Below are positions 26,923-37,352 of a DNA stretch of 64,000 bases, in pieces (position 1 is the first letter of the stretch; each line of letters begins with the position of its first letter). A program made the translations under genes and the position numbers. The stretch comes from DASUPK01 sp963801055. GTDB lineage: Bacteria > Actinomycetota > Thermoleophilia > Solirubrobacterales > 70-9. Below the pieces are notes generated by a model. It made no database searches, was not told the DNA's origin, and saw only the letters and a list, made by a program, of their open reading frames with translations. The stretch is taken from positions 620,001 through 684,000 of the forward strand of contig CAWDDE010000001.1 in assembly GCA_963801055.1 (NCBI GenBank), written 5' to 3'.

Positions 26923-29555
26923 ATGAAGCTCGAGGAGATCCGAAGGACCTACCTGTCGTTCTTCGAGGAGCGGGGCCATCGGATCGTGCCCTCGGCCTCG
27001 CTGGTGCCCTCCGTCCACGATCCGTCGGTGCTGCTGACCACGGCGGGCATGCAGCCCTTCAAGCCGTACTTCCTGGGTCAGGAGAAGCCTCCCGCGTCGC
27101 GGCTCGCGGACGTGCAGCGCTGCTTCCGCACCACCGACATCGAGGAGGTCGGCAACACGAGCCCGGCACCTGACCTTCTTCGAGATGCTCGGCAACTGGA
27201 GCTTCGGGGACTACTTCAAGGAGCAGTCGATTCCGTGGGGCTGGGAGCTCTCGATCGAGGGCTTCGCGCTCGATCCGGAGTGGATCTGGGTGACCGTCTT
27301 CAAGGGCGACGACGAGCTCGGCCTGGGGCCCGACGAGGAGGCGATCGAGATCTGGCGCGAGGTCGGGGTGCCGGACGAGCGGATCGTCCTGCTGCCTCGC
27401 TCGGAGAATTTCTGGCAGGCCGGCCCGACGGGTCCCTGCGGACCGTGCTCGGAGATGTACCTGGATCGAGGTGAGGAATTCGGCCGGCCGGGGGAGCGCC
27501 CCGGAGACGACACGGACCGGTTCGTCGAGTACTGGAACCACGTCTTCATGACCTACGACCTCGCCGAGGACGGCACGCCTCACCGAGCTGCCGATGAAGA
27601 ACATCGACACTGGCATGGGCGTCGAGCGGATGGCGGCGGTCCTGCAGGGCGTCGACTCGGTGTTCGAGACGGATGCGCTGCGCCCGCTGATCGACCTTGC
27701 CGAGGAGCTCTCCGGCCGCTCCTACTCCGACGGGGGAGCGACGACCCGCGCAATGAGGATCCTCGCCGACCACGCCCGCGGGACCGCGGCGCTGATCGCC
27801 GACGGCGTCGTGCCGTCGAACGAGGACCGCGGCTACGTCCTGCGCCGGATCATGCGCCGCGCGATCCAGCAGGGCCGGTCGATCGACCTCCCGTCACCTT
27901 TTATGGAGCGCTTCGCCGACCGCGCTCTCGACCTGCTCGCGCCCGCCTACCCCGAGCTCGCCGCCGAGCGCGACACCGTGATGCGCTGGGTGGCCGACGA
28001 GGAGGAGAGCTTCGGCCGCACCCTCGAGCGCGGCACGGCGATGCTCGCGGACCTGATCCGCCATGCGCACGAGGACCGCACCTCATGGATCGACGCGGAG
28101 GAAGCCTTCAAGCTCCACGACACCTACGGATTCCCCTACGACCTCACCAAGGAGCTGCTCGCCGAGCAGGGGCTCTCGGTGGACGACGAGGGCTTCGAGG
28201 AGCTGATGGAGGAGCAGCGCGCCCGGGCGCGGATGGGAACCGCCACCGCGCACGGCTCCGAGGATCACCACGGCGCGGTGCTCAGCTTTGCCTCGGCGGC
28301 GCCCGCCCTCGCGCTTCGTCGGCTACGAGAAGCTGCGCGCCGAGACCAGTCTGCTCGCCGTCCAGGGCGACAACGGGCGCGCGCTGGTCAAGCTCGAGGA
28401 GAGCCCCTTCTACGCGGAGGGCGGCGGCCAGGTCGCGGATTCGGGCGAGATCCGCTGGGATGGCGGCACGGCCTCGGTCGGGGACGTCTACCGGATCGGG
28501 GACGACCAGGCGGTCGAGCTCGAGAGCGCCGCCGGCCGGGCTCGAGCCGGGGGCGCGCGTCGAGGCCGAGGTCGACCACGTCTCCCGCTTCGCGACGATG
28601 CGCAACCACACCGCGACCCATCTGCTCCACGCCGCGCTCCGCGAGCGCCTCGGCACCCACGTCCGCCAGGCGGGGTCGGCGGTGCGGCCCGACAAGTTGC
28701 GCTTCGACTTCACCCACGGCGCCCCGCTGACGTAGCGAGGAGCTGCAAGGACATCGGGGACCGCGTCAACGAGTGGATCAAGGAGAGCCACCTGGTGCGG
28801 GCGCTCGAGATGTCGCGGATGGAGGCGGAGCGGCTCGGCGCGATGGCCCTGTTCGGCGAGAAGTACGGGGACTGGGTCCGCGTGATCGAGGTCGAGGGCG
28901 TCTCGCGCGAGCTCTGCGGCGGCACGCACGTCTTCAACACAGCCGCGATCGGCATCTTCGCGATCGCCTCCGAGGGTTCGAGCGCGGCGAATGTGCGCCG
29001 GATAGAGGCGCTCACCGGCCCCGCCGCGATCGACTGGTTCCGCACGCCGCTCCCGCACGCTCAGCGAGGTGGGGAGGATCGTGGGCTCCGAGCAGGATCC
29101 GGTCGGCGGGTGCCCGCCGGATGGCCGAGCGCCTCGACGAGCTCGAGGAGGAGACCAGGAAGGCGGGCTCGGCCGACATCTCGAAGAAGGCCGAGGAGAT
29201 CGCGGCGACGGGCCACAAGGTCGGCGGGATCACGGTCTTCGTCGGGCGCGGGGAGGACGCCGATCAGCGCACATTACTCGACCTGGCCGACCGGATCAAG
29301 TCCCGTGCGGGCGCCGCGGCCGTCGTCCTCGGCGGCGCAGGCGACGGCAAGGCCGCGCTGGTCGCCAGCTTCAGCAAGGAGGTGACGGACCGTGACCTCT
29401 CGGCCGTCGACGTGATCAAGGAGGCCGCGCAGGTGATCGGCGGCGGTGGCGGCGGGCGCGAGAACGTCGCGCAGGCAGGCGGCCGCGACCCGTCGAAGCT
29501 CGACGAGGCCCTGGCGGCCGCCCGGAAGGCGATCGAGGCCAAGCTCACGACCTGA
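26923..29555 (+). CDS. alaS: Alanyl-tRNA synthetase (many frame breaks)
   Basis: About 870 residues when joined, the normal size. Start MKLEEIRRTYLSFFEERGHR; catalytic-core motifs NFWQAGPTGPCGPCSE and NIDTGMGVERMAAVLQG; editing-domain zinc motif HTATHLLHAAL and CGGTHVFN; C-terminal C-Ala domain GGGGRENVAQAGG. At least seven single-base insertions, for example in AGCCCGG near 27163, ACGCCTC near 27577, GCCCTCGC near 28308, and ACGTAGC near 28734. Removing one base at each restores the family sequence. It charges tRNA-Ala and edits mischarged Ser/Gly. Confidence 0.95.
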
Positions 29556-31229
29556 TGGCCAAGCCTGGACACGGCGTTCGCCTGGGCGCCGCGATCGCCG
29601 CTGCCGCCTGCGCGGTCACGATCGCCACGTTCATCCTGCTGAGCGGCTGCGGCCGACTCCGATCAGGTCGTCGGGGGGTCCGCCCAGCGTGGCGATGGTT
29701 ACCCCTCCGGACTACCTCGACCCACAGCTCGCCTACACCACCGAGGCGGCGGAGGCGGACTGGATCGCGTACACGCCGCTGCTCACCTATCGGCACAAGA
29801 GCGGATCCGACGGGGCGGAGCTGATCCCCGGGCTGGCACTGCGGATGCCGCGGATCTCCCGGGACGGCCGGCAGCTACCGGCTGGCCCTGCAGGAAGGGC
29901 CTGGTCTATTCCAATGGCCGGCCGGTCGTGGCGAGCGACTTCGAGTACACGATCGAGCGCGCGATCCGGCTGGGCTGGCCGGGCAAGCGGTTCCTGACCG
30001 ACAACATCGTCGGCGCCGCGGCCTTCGAGCGGGGAGAGGCAGAGGACATCTCCGGGATCAGCACCGACGACACGAGCGGTCAGGTCAGCATCAAGCTCGT
30101 CGCGCCCGTGGGGGGCCTTCGAGAATGTGCTGGCGCTGCCCGCCACTGGCCTGGTCCCGACCGGCACGCCGATGCGCGACCTGAGCGCCAATCCGCCCCC
30201 AGGCGTCGGCGCCTACCGGATCATCGACGTCACGCCCGGTCGCAGCTGGACGATGGTCAGGAACGATCGCTTCGAGGCGCTCGACCTGCCCGACATCCCG
30301 GCGGGCAGCCTGGAGCGGATCCACGTCAAGGTCGTGCACAGCCCGGGCGCGGCCGCGAACCAGGTGCTGGCAGGCCGGGCGGACGGCTTCGATCCCAGCG
30401 CCACGCTGACACCGGGGATCCAGGCGCGCGCGAGGCCGCTGGGGTCGAAGCGCTTCGACATGGTCGGCATCCCCTCGACGCTCTACTTCTTCCTCAACAC
30501 GGTCCAGCCGCCATTCGACAGCGAGCTCGCGCGGCGCGCGGTGATCACAGCGCTGAACCGGCCGTACATGGCGAAGCTCGGTAAGGGGGCCCTGGCCCCG
30601 GACTGCTACCTGATCCCCGAAGGCGATCGCCGGCCACCCTACGGCGTCATGCCCATACGGCGACTCGGATGACCGCGGCGACCTTAAGGCCGCCCGCCAG
30701 CTCGTCGAGGAATCCGGCAGCAGCCGGGTTCCCGGTCGTCGTCTGGGTGGAGGACGGCTCGCCGGAACGGGCCTACGCTCGCTACTACACGAAGCTTCTC
30801 GATCGCCTCGGCTTCGACGCCCGCACCCAGACCGTGGCGACGGCGCAGGACTTCGGCAGAGTCGGGAAGACCCGGACCGATCCCCAGACGGGGTTCGCCA
30901 GTTGGTTCAACGACTTCCCGAACCCGATCGACTTCTACTCGGTCCTGGACTCCCGCTTCATCGGGCCGCCGGGAAGCCCGAACGCCGGACACGTGAACGA
31001 CCTCTTCATCCAGCAGCAGCTCGAGAAGCTCAGCCTGGTCGCGGCGCAGGACCTGGGCCCGGCGGCGGGGGAGTGGAGAGACCTCGACGAGTACTCGGCG
31101 AGGAAGGCCTATCTGGCGGTCCTCGGCTACCAGCAGGTCCCGAAGCTGATCAGCGACCGCCTCGACCCGAGCTCTGCGGTCATCCACCCCCTGTTCCTGA
31201 GCGACTGGAGCAGCTGGGCGCTGCGCTAA
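29555..31229 (+). CDS. Family 5 ABC-type peptide/solute-binding lipoprotein (frame breaks)
   Basis: About 550 residues when joined. Signal peptide with lipobox ILLSGC, then the DppA-like fold: PDYLDPQLAYTTEAAEADW, a pseudo-repeat GLVYSNGRPVVASDFEYTIERA, RSWTMVRNDRFEALDLPD, PSTLYFFLNTVQPPFDSELARRAV, and SWFNDFPNPIDFYSVLDSRF. It binds peptides or other solutes outside the cell. The ATG shares one base with the alaS stop. No permease or ATPase genes accompany it, so it is an orphan component. Frame changes occur near 29665, 29880, 30112, 30655 and 30720-30730. Confidence 0.85.
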
Positions 31230-31399
31230 TCCACTTCGTCATACAGTCCATTTGGGCACACCCAATATGTCATCACCCCCGAAATGTCGATTCGAGCATG
31301 ATCGCGGGCGCCGAGGTTGCGTCGGACAGTCCCGGCTCCGCCACCGATCGGCTCCCCGAGCCAGTGGAAGCCGCGGCGGCGGCGCGTTAGCTTGGTGAC

Positions 31400-31405
31400 T
31401 AGGGT
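31400..31405 (+). promoter_or_regulatory. -10 box TAGGGT for leaderless ruvX
   Basis: TAGGGT ends 7 nt before GTG 31413. This supports that GTG as the ruvX start over the GTG at 31395. The 31230-31400 interval shows no gene; it is AT-richer around 31240-31275. Confidence 0.4.
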
Positions 31406-31412
31406 TTTGCGG

Positions 31413-31883
31413 GTGCTCGCGCTCGATTACGGCACGGCTCGCTGTGGCTGTGCGATCTCCGATCCGACAGGAACCCTGGTTCGCCCGCTCGAGGCGATCG
31501 AGCCGCCGAACCCCGCGGCGGTCGCCGAGGTCGTCGCCGCCCAGGGGGCCGATCGGGTGATCGTCGGTTTGCCCACCACCCTCTCGGGGGCTGAGGGCGA
31601 GCAGGCCGTGCTGAGCAGGGCCTTCGTCGCGGAGCTCACCCAGCTACTGGACGTGCCGGTGGAGACATACGACGAGCGCCTCACGACCCGGATGGCGGAC
31701 AGGAGTGCCCGCGAGGGCGCCCGGGCCGACCGCGACTCGCTCGCGGCCGCTCACCTGCTCGAGTCCTACCTCGAGATGAGAGGGCGCGGCGGAAGCGAAG
31801 CTGAGCAGCGACCCGATTCACGGGGTGGGGAGGATAGGTGCCGGACCGAGAGGAGTGGTTCGCCGACACCGAGGGCAACCTGA
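31413..31883 (+). CDS. ruvX: Holliday junction resolvase-like RuvX/YqgF
   Basis: About 156 residues. VLALDYGTARCGCAISDPTG carries the first catalytic Asp; RVIVGLPTTLSG and VETYDERLTTRMAD are standard YqgF blocks with acidic residues, and the last helix ADRDSLAAAHLLESYLE has the final Asp. It processes Holliday junctions or pre-16S rRNA 5' ends. Start chosen from the TAGGGT box. The residues after LEM do not look conserved and overlap mltG by 46 bp, so the true stop may be earlier if an extra base is present. Confidence 0.88.
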   Translation: MLALDYGTARCGCAISDPTGTLVRPLEAIEPPNPAAVAEVVAAQGADRVIVGLPTTLSGAEGEQAVLSRAFVAELTQLLDVPVETYDERLTTRMADRSAREGARADRDSLAAAHLLESYLEMRGRGGSEAEQRPDSRGGEDRCRTERSGSPTPRAT

Positions 31884-33201
31884 CTGGCCCCGGGGACGGG
31901 ACGGCGCCACCGACCGACGAGTTCGGCCGAGACGATCCCGCCTCACTCGAGCGCGAGCGCCGCCGCCGGGAGCGGGAGGCGCGGCGCAGCAGGTCGGGCC
32001 AGGGGCGGCAAGGCGTCCAAGCCGGGGGCGGCCACGACGGAGGCCCCCCGCCAGGCGAAGCGGCCCAAGCTCGCGAAGCAGCCGAAGCCCATGCAGCCCA
32101 CGGTGCCGGAGCCCTCCGCCGATTCCGGCGGTGATGGAGGAGATCCGGCTCCGCAGAGGCCTCGGGGGAGGTACTGGCGGCGCCGCATCCTGGCCCTCGC
32201 CTTGCTCCTGGTCGGGGCTCTGATCGCCTGGTTTCTGATCGCCCTCTTCCAGCCAGCTCCGTTCGACCCCGGCGAGGGCTCGGGCCAGGCGATCGTCACG
32301 ATCCCGGCGGGCGCCAGCGCCAGCGACGTCGCCGAGTTGCTCGCCGACAACGACGTGGTCTCGAACAGAACCCTGTTCGAATGGCGGCTGAAGCTCGCCG
32401 GCAAGAGCGACGAGATCCTGCCCGGCCGCTACGTCCTCGCCCAGAACATGAGCTACGGGGCAGCGATCGACAGGCTGACCCGCTCGGGCGGCCAGGTGAC
32501 GGTGACCATTCCCGAGGGCGAGGACAGGAACCAGATCGCGCCCCAGGTGAAGGACCTCGGGCTGACAGGCGACTACCTGGCGGCCACGGAGAGCTTCAAG
32601 GGCTTCGACCCGAACCGCTACGGCGCGCACGAACCCGAAATCGCTGGAGGGCTTCCTCTTCCCGGCGACCTACGAGGTCGACCCAGGGGCGAGCGTCGGC
32701 CAGCTCGTCTCCGAGCAGCTCCAGGCGTTCAAGCAGAACATCGGCGGGGTCGACATGTCCTACGCGAAGTCGAGGAACCTGACCGTCTACGACGTGCTCA
32801 CGATCGCATCGATGATCGACAAGGAGGTGATGGTCCCCTCGGAGCGGCCGCTGGTGGCCGCGGTGATCTACAACCGGCTGCATCGCGGGATACCGCTCGG
32901 CATCGACGCGACCACCCGGTACGAGTTCCACAACTACACGGATGAGATCACCGCGTCGCAGCTCAAGTCCCCCTCGGCGTACAACACGCGGCTCAACGCC
33001 GGCCTCCCTCCGACGCCGATCGGGAACCCGGGGCTCGACGCGATCCAGGCCGCGGCCCATCCGGCGAAGGTCGACTACCTCTACTACGTGCTGGAGGCCA
33101 ACGGAGGCGGTCAGCACTGCTTCACCGCCAGCGGAGCCGAGTTCAACCAGCTAGTCGCCGCCTACAACGCGGGGCGGGCGCCCGCCAGCTGCCGGAGTTG
33201 A
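31838..33201 (+). CDS. mltG: Endolytic transglycosylase MltG (frame breaks)
   Basis: About 452 residues when joined. A long charged cytoplasmic N-terminus (SLERERRRREREARRS), one membrane helix (ILALALLLVGALIAWFLIALF), a LysM-like region (ITIPAGASASDVAELLADNDV-type sequence) and the YceG domain: LEGFLFPATYEVDPG, IASMIDKEVMVPSERPLVA with the catalytic Glu in DKEV, YNTRLNAGLPPTPIGNPG. It cuts nascent glycan strands to set peptidoglycan chain length. GTG start 31838 with GGGGAGGA upstream. Frame changes near 32005-32090 and 32635-32645. Confidence 0.92.
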
Positions 33202-33208
33202 GCCCGCG

Positions 33209-34054
33209 ATGAAGCGGCTGGCGGTGCTGGGGCACCCGGTCTCGCACTCCCGCTCGCCGGCGATGCAGACCGCGGCGCTCGAGGCGCTCGGACTCGGCGG
33301 GCGAATGGAGCTACGAGGCGCTCGACCTGTCACCGGAGGAATTCGCGACCGCAGACGAAGGCGCTTCCCGAGCAGGGGTTCGTCGGCGCCAACGTCACGA
33401 TCCCGCACAAGCAGGCCGCCCTCGCGCTGGCGGACGAGGCCTCCGACGCGGCCCGGCGGATCGGGGCCGCCAACACGCTCAGCTTCGGCACCGGCGGGAT
33501 CCGCGCCGACAACACCGACGCCACCGGCTTGCTGGCGGCGCTCCCGGAGCCGGTCGAGGGACGCTCGGCTCTCGTCCTGGGGGCAGGCGGGTCGGGACGC
33601 GCCGCGGTCTGGGCGCTGGCCGAGCAGGGCGCCTCGGTCTCGGTCTGGAACCGCACGCCGGCGCGGGCGGAGGAGCTGGTCCGCGATCTCGCCCGCGCCG
33701 GGTCGGACACCCCTTCGGACGGGCGCCTTAGCTCCAGTGAGTGGCGAGCAGGCGCTCGCAAACGCCTACGAGCTGATCGTCAACTGCACGGCGATCGGGA
33801 TGCGCGACGAGGACCCGTTCGAGCACCTGCCGCTCGATCCCGAGCGCTGGAACGCGGAGATCGTGCTCGTGGACCTGGTCTACTCCGGCTCGGAGAGCAG
33901 GCTGATCGCCGAGGCCCGCAGGCGGAGCGCGACGGCGATCGACGGACTGGAGGTCCTGGTCCGCCAGGGCGCGGAGTCGCTGCGAATCTGGACGGGTATG
34001 GATCCACCGTTGGAGGTCATGCGCGAGGCAGCGAAGCGAGCAGGGGAGTCCTGA
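33209..34054 (+). CDS. aroE: Shikimate dehydrogenase (frame breaks)
   Basis: About 280 residues when joined. RLAVLGHPVSHSRSPAMQ, FVGANVTIPHKQAAL with the catalytic Lys, ADNTDATG with the catalytic Asp, Rossmann VLGAGGSGRAAVWAL, and the C-terminal QGAESLRIWTG. It reduces 3-dehydroshikimate to shikimate with NADPH. Frame changes near 33302, 33355 and 33700-33735. Follows mltG by 8 nt. Part of the shikimate set with aroC, aroKB and aroQ further on. Confidence 0.93.
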   Translation: MKRLAVLGHPVSHSRSPAMQTAALEALGLGGRMELRGARPVTGGIRDRRRRRFPSRGSSAPTSRSRTSRPPSRWRTRPPTRPGGSGPPTRSASAPAGSAPTTPTPPACWRRSRSRSRDARLSSWGQAGRDAPRSGRWPSRAPRSRSGTARRRGRRSWSAISPAPGRTPLRTGALAPVSGEQALANAYELIVNCTAIGMRDEDPFEHLPLDPERWNAEIVLVDLVYSGSESRLIAEARRRSATAIDGLEVLVRQGAESLRIWTGMDPPLEVMREAAKRAGES

Positions 34055-34115
34055 CTTCAGACGAGCTCAGGCTCACGCCTACCGAGCCACCCGCCAGGAC
34101 CTGAGTCGCCCCTGC

Positions 34116-34121
34116 TAACTT
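34116..34121 (+). promoter_or_regulatory. Extended -10 box TGCTAACTT for a leaderless protease gene
   Basis: TGC-TAACTT, with the box ending 7 nt before GTG 34129; no ribosome site lies between, so a leaderless transcript is likely. Confidence 0.45.
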
Positions 34122-34128
34122 TTGGTTA

Positions 34129-35162
34129 GTGCGGAAGCTGAAGCCCATCCCGGGAGGCTTGAGGTTGGTCTCCGACGGCGTCGCCGATGAGGTCCAGGCG
34201 TCCAACCACGAGCCGCTGCCGGACGCCGACGCCTTCGATGCCTACTCGCGGACCGTGTCCGGCGTCGCCGAGCGGCTCACGCCATCCGTTGCCCACCTGG
34301 CGGTCTCGCGCCGCACCCGGCGCGGCCGCGCCGAGGGCGCGGGCAGCGGCGTCGCGATCTCCTCCGATGGCTACATGCTCACCTCGGCACACGTCGTCGC
34401 GGGCGGCCGGGGCCTGAGCGCCTCCTTCTCCGACGGTCGCGAGCTGAGCGGGAAGGTGGAGGGCGCCGATCCGCTTTCGGACCTGGCCGTCGTGCAGGTG
34501 GACGCGCGCGATCTGACGCCGGCTCAGCTGGGCGACGCGGATGACCTGCGCGTCGGCCAGCTCGTCGTCGCGATCGGCAGCCCGATGGGCCTGGCGGGAA
34601 CCGTGACTGCGGGCGTCGTCTCGGCGCTCGGGCGCTCGCTGCCCACCCGCTCGGGGTCCGCCGGTGCGCCTGGTCGAGAACGTGATCCAGACCGACGCCG
34701 CGCTCAACCCCGGCAACTCGGGCGGCGCCCTCGCCGACGGGCTCGGCCGCGTGGTCGGGATCAACACGGCCGTCGCCGGGCATCGGGCTCGGCCTCGCCG
34801 TCCCGATCAACGACGCGACCGGGAAGATCATCTCCGCGCTGATGAAGGAGGGCAGGGTGCGGCGCGCCTATATCGGCATCGTCGGCGGCTCGCGGCCGCT
34901 GCCGCCGAAGATCTCCTCGCGGCTCGGTCGCGACAAGGGGATCGAGGTGGTCGAGGTGGTGGCGTGGCAGCCCCGCGGCGCGGGCCGGACTTCGCGCGGA
35001 GGACCTGATCGTGGCCGTCGACGGCGAGCCGATGGGGGACGTTGGAGACCTTCAGCGGCTGATGGTGGCCGAGCGGATCGGCCAGGGGATACGAGGTCGA
35101 CGTGGTCCGCGACGGGGCCTTCCTCAAGCTCGACCTGATCCCGCGCGAGCTCGAGAGCTTAG
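34129..35162 (+). CDS. HtrA/DegP-type S1C serine protease with PDZ domain (frame breaks)
   Basis: About 343 residues when joined. Trypsin-like triad: His in MLTSAHVVAGG, Asp in DPLSDLAVVQVD, Ser in LNPGNSGGAL. A C-terminal PDZ domain follows (YIGIVGGSRPLPPKISS...LIVAVDGEPMGDVGDLQRL). The N-terminal 45 residues contain no membrane helix or signal peptide, unlike most actinobacterial HtrA proteins, so it appears cytoplasmic. Frame changes near 34660, 34780, 34985 and 35088. The stop at 35160-35162 is inferred; without it the frame would run on into the opposing gene. Confidence 0.85.
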
Positions 35163-35635
35163 CCGCCTTTCCCGCTTCCCCGTCGGCTTCTTCTTTCCGC
35201 TCTTGCGCCGGAGCGCTCCACGACCTCGATCTGGCCGACGACCTTGCCGGAGGCGGCAAACAGGATGCCGAAGGTCCCGGGGGTGCTCGGCAGCAGCTCG
35301 AAGCGTGCCGGTGTGTCCTCGGTCGAGGCGAACCCGATCAGGCCGAACTCGGGGATCGCGATCTGCTTCGGGCGGCGGGAGCGAACCAGCAGCGTGAGCT
35401 GATCGCCGACGTCGACCGGGGCGACCACGGGGAACTTCTTGCCGCCGACGGTGATCTTCGCCGCCGGCGGCAGGACGTCGGTGATCGGCACGCTCGGCGT
35501 AGTCGGGATCGACTGGGTCGTCGTGGTGCCGGTCGTGGTCCCGTTTCGCAGCGCGCCCTGGGGCACCAGGGCGGCCGCCAGGGTGGAGAGCCCGAGCAGG
35601 ATCAGCATCACGATCAGCAGGCGCCGCGCAGCCAT
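35159..35635 (-). CDS. Secreted or membrane-anchored cupredoxin-like protein of unknown function
   Basis: 158 residues. An N-terminal hydrophobic helix (LLIVMLILLGLSTLAAALV), then a Thr-rich linker (NGTTTGTTTTQSIPTTP) and a beta-rich domain: KITVGGKKFPVVAPVDVGDQL, IPEFGLIGFASTEDTPARF and PGTFGILFAASGKVVGQIEVV. The last block matches the cupredoxin C-terminal strands, but the Cys/His/Met copper ligands are absent, so copper binding is unlikely. Tail Arg-rich. Convergent with the protease gene and divergent from the prepilin-peptidase gene. Confidence 0.65.
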   Translation of the reverse strand: MAARRLLIVMLILLGLSTLAAALVPQGALRNGTTTGTTTTQSIPTTPSVPITDVLPPAAKITVGGKKFPVVAPVDVGDQLTLLVRSRRPKQIAIPEFGLIGFASTEDTPARFELLPSTPGTFGILFAASGKVVGQIEVVERSGARAERRSRRGSGKGG

Positions 35636-35685
35636 CAGCGCGGTTTGGATGGGGAGATCTGCGCCGCCACGGTGCTTTCAACGAT

Positions 35686-36121
35686 ATGGCCGCCGTCCTG
35701 CTCGACGCCTCGCTGGTGCTGCTGCTCGGCGTAGTCACGGTCAGCGATCTGCGCACCGGCTGGTTCCCGACGTCCCGCTCCTCGCGGGTCTGGTGCTGGC
35801 GGTGGGGATCTGCGCGCTCTCGGATCCGGCCGGGCTGCCGGAGAGGCTTGCGGGCGGGCCTGGGGGCGGCGGGCTTCCTCCTGGCCGCCGCAGTGATCCG
35901 CCCGGATGGCATGGGCCTCGGCGACGTCAAGCTCGCCGGAGTTCTCGGCGTCTATCTGGGCGCAGCGGTGATCGAGGCGATGCTGCTCGCCTTCGCGGCC
36001 GGATCCGCGGTGGGAGTCTGTCCTCCTCGCCCGCCATGGCCGGCAGGCGCGGGGCCGCACGATCCCATTTGCGCCGTTCCTCGCCCTCGGCGCCCTGGTG
36101 GCCCTCGCAACTTCCGCCTGA
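35686..36121 (+). CDS. A24-family prepilin-peptidase-like membrane protease (frame breaks)
   Basis: About 145 residues when joined. Both catalytic Asp motifs of aspartyl prepilin peptidases are present: VTVSDLRTGWFPD near the N-terminus and MGLGDVKLAGVLGVYLG in the middle, among about five hydrophobic helices. It lacks the N-terminal methyltransferase domain of PilD and so resembles the short TadV/CpaA type. No pilin, Flp or secretion genes are in the window. Frame changes near 35772, 35855 and 36020. Confidence 0.82.
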
Positions 36122-36179
36122 GACGTCCGCCCGATGCGGGCGCGCAACCCCGAGCCCGTGGCCGCGAGCGCCCGACATT

Positions 36180-36185
36180 TACGCT
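36180..36185 (+). promoter_or_regulatory. -10 box TACGCT for leaderless aroC
   Basis: TACGCT ends 6 nt before GTG 36192 and no Shine-Dalgarno sequence lies between. Confidence 0.35.
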
Positions 36186-36191
36186 GGCGGC

Positions 36192-37352
36192 GTGACTTTG
36201 AGGTTCACAACGGCAGGCGAATCGCACGGCCCAGGGCTGGTCGCGATCGTCGAGGGCATGCCGGCTGGGCTCGAGCTCGATCGCGAGGCGCTCGATCGCG
36301 AGATGGCGCGCCGCCAGCTCGGTCACGGTCGCGGCGGCCGGATGAAGATCGAAAGCGATGCGGTCGAGATCCGCTCCGGCGTCAGGCACGGGCGCACCCT
36401 CGGCAGCCCGATCGCCGTCCTGGTCGCCAACCGCGACTACCCGAACTGGGAGGAGCGGATGAATCCCTGGCCGGTGGATGCGGAGGTCGAGGAGACCCAC
36501 CTGCCGCGCCCCGGCCACGCCGACCTGGCCGGCGCGCTCAAGTTCGGTCACTCCGACGTCCGAAACGTGCTCGAGCGCGCCAGCGCCCGCGAGACGGCGG
36601 CGCGAGTCGCCGCCGGGTCGATCGCCAAGGGTTTTCTCGCGGCGGTCGGCGTCGAGGTGTACAGCCACGTGATCCAGATCGCCTCGGTCACCGCGCCGGA
36701 GCGGGACGACCTCGGCCCCGAGGACTTCGCCGGGGTCGACGACTCGCCCGTCCGCTGCCTCGATCCGGCCACCTCGGAGGCGATGGTCGAGGAGATCGAT
36801 CGGCTGCGAAAGGAGAACGAGTCGCTGGGCGGGAAGTTCGAGCTGCGCGCCTTCGGCCTCGTCCCGGGCATCGGCTCGCACGTCTCGTGGAGCGAGAAGC
36901 TCGACGGCCGGCTCGCCCAGGCGATCTGCTCCATCCAGTCGGTGAAGGGCGTCTCGCTGGGCGAGGCCTGGGAGGTCGCCGGGCGGCCCGGCTCGGAGGC
37001 CCACGACGAGATCTTCTGGTCGGAGGACCGCGGCTGGTACCGCGAGACCAACCGCGCCGGCGGCCTGGAGGGTGGCATGACCAACGGCGAGCCACTGGTC
37101 GTGCAGGCCGCGATCAAGCCGATCTCGACGATGACGCAGCCGCTGCGCTCGGTGGACACCGAGACGAAGGAGCCCGCCCAGGCGATGCGGGAGCGGACCG
37201 ACTCGACCGTAGTGCCGGCGGCGGCCGTGGTGGCGGAGTCGATGGTCGCCCTCGTGGTGGCGGCGGCCTACCGCGAGAAGTTCGGAGGCGACCACATCGA
37301 CGACGTGCTCGCGGCGCTCGCGGCATACAAGGAGCGCATCGGATGGCGGTAG
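36192..37352 (+). CDS. aroC: Chorismate synthase
   Basis: 386 residues, intact. Start VTLRFTTAGESHGPGLVAIVEGMP is the family opening; GHGRGGRMKIESDAVEIRSGVRHGRT, HADLAGALKFGHSDVRNVLERASARET and SDARETN-like GWYRETNRAGGLEGGMTNGEP (split) are FMN- and EPSP-binding signatures. It converts EPSP to chorismate using reduced FMN. GTG start 36192 set by homology; the same frame is open further upstream but that part is not aroC. Overlaps aroKB by 10 nt. Confidence 0.96.
   Translation: MTLRFTTAGESHGPGLVAIVEGMPAGLELDREALDREMARRQLGHGRGGRMKIESDAVEIRSGVRHGRTLGSPIAVLVANRDYPNWEERMNPWPVDAEVEETHLPRPGHADLAGALKFGHSDVRNVLERASARETAARVAAGSIAKGFLAAVGVEVYSHVIQIASVTAPERDDLGPEDFAGVDDSPVRCLDPATSEAMVEEIDRLRKENESLGGKFELRAFGLVPGIGSHVSWSEKLDGRLAQAICSIQSVKGVSLGEAWEVAGRPGSEAHDEIFWSEDRGWYRETNRAGGLEGGMTNGEPLVVQAAIKPISTMTQPLRSVDTETKEPAQAMRERTDSTVVPAAAVVAESMVALVVAAAYREKFGGDHIDDVLAALAAYKERIGWR

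Noticed and set aside
35439..37352. Extended aroC frame starting 750 bp upstream
   Set aside because: Only the part from GTG 36192 resembles chorismate synthase; the upstream part is antisense to the cupredoxin-like gene and out of frame with the A24 peptidase.
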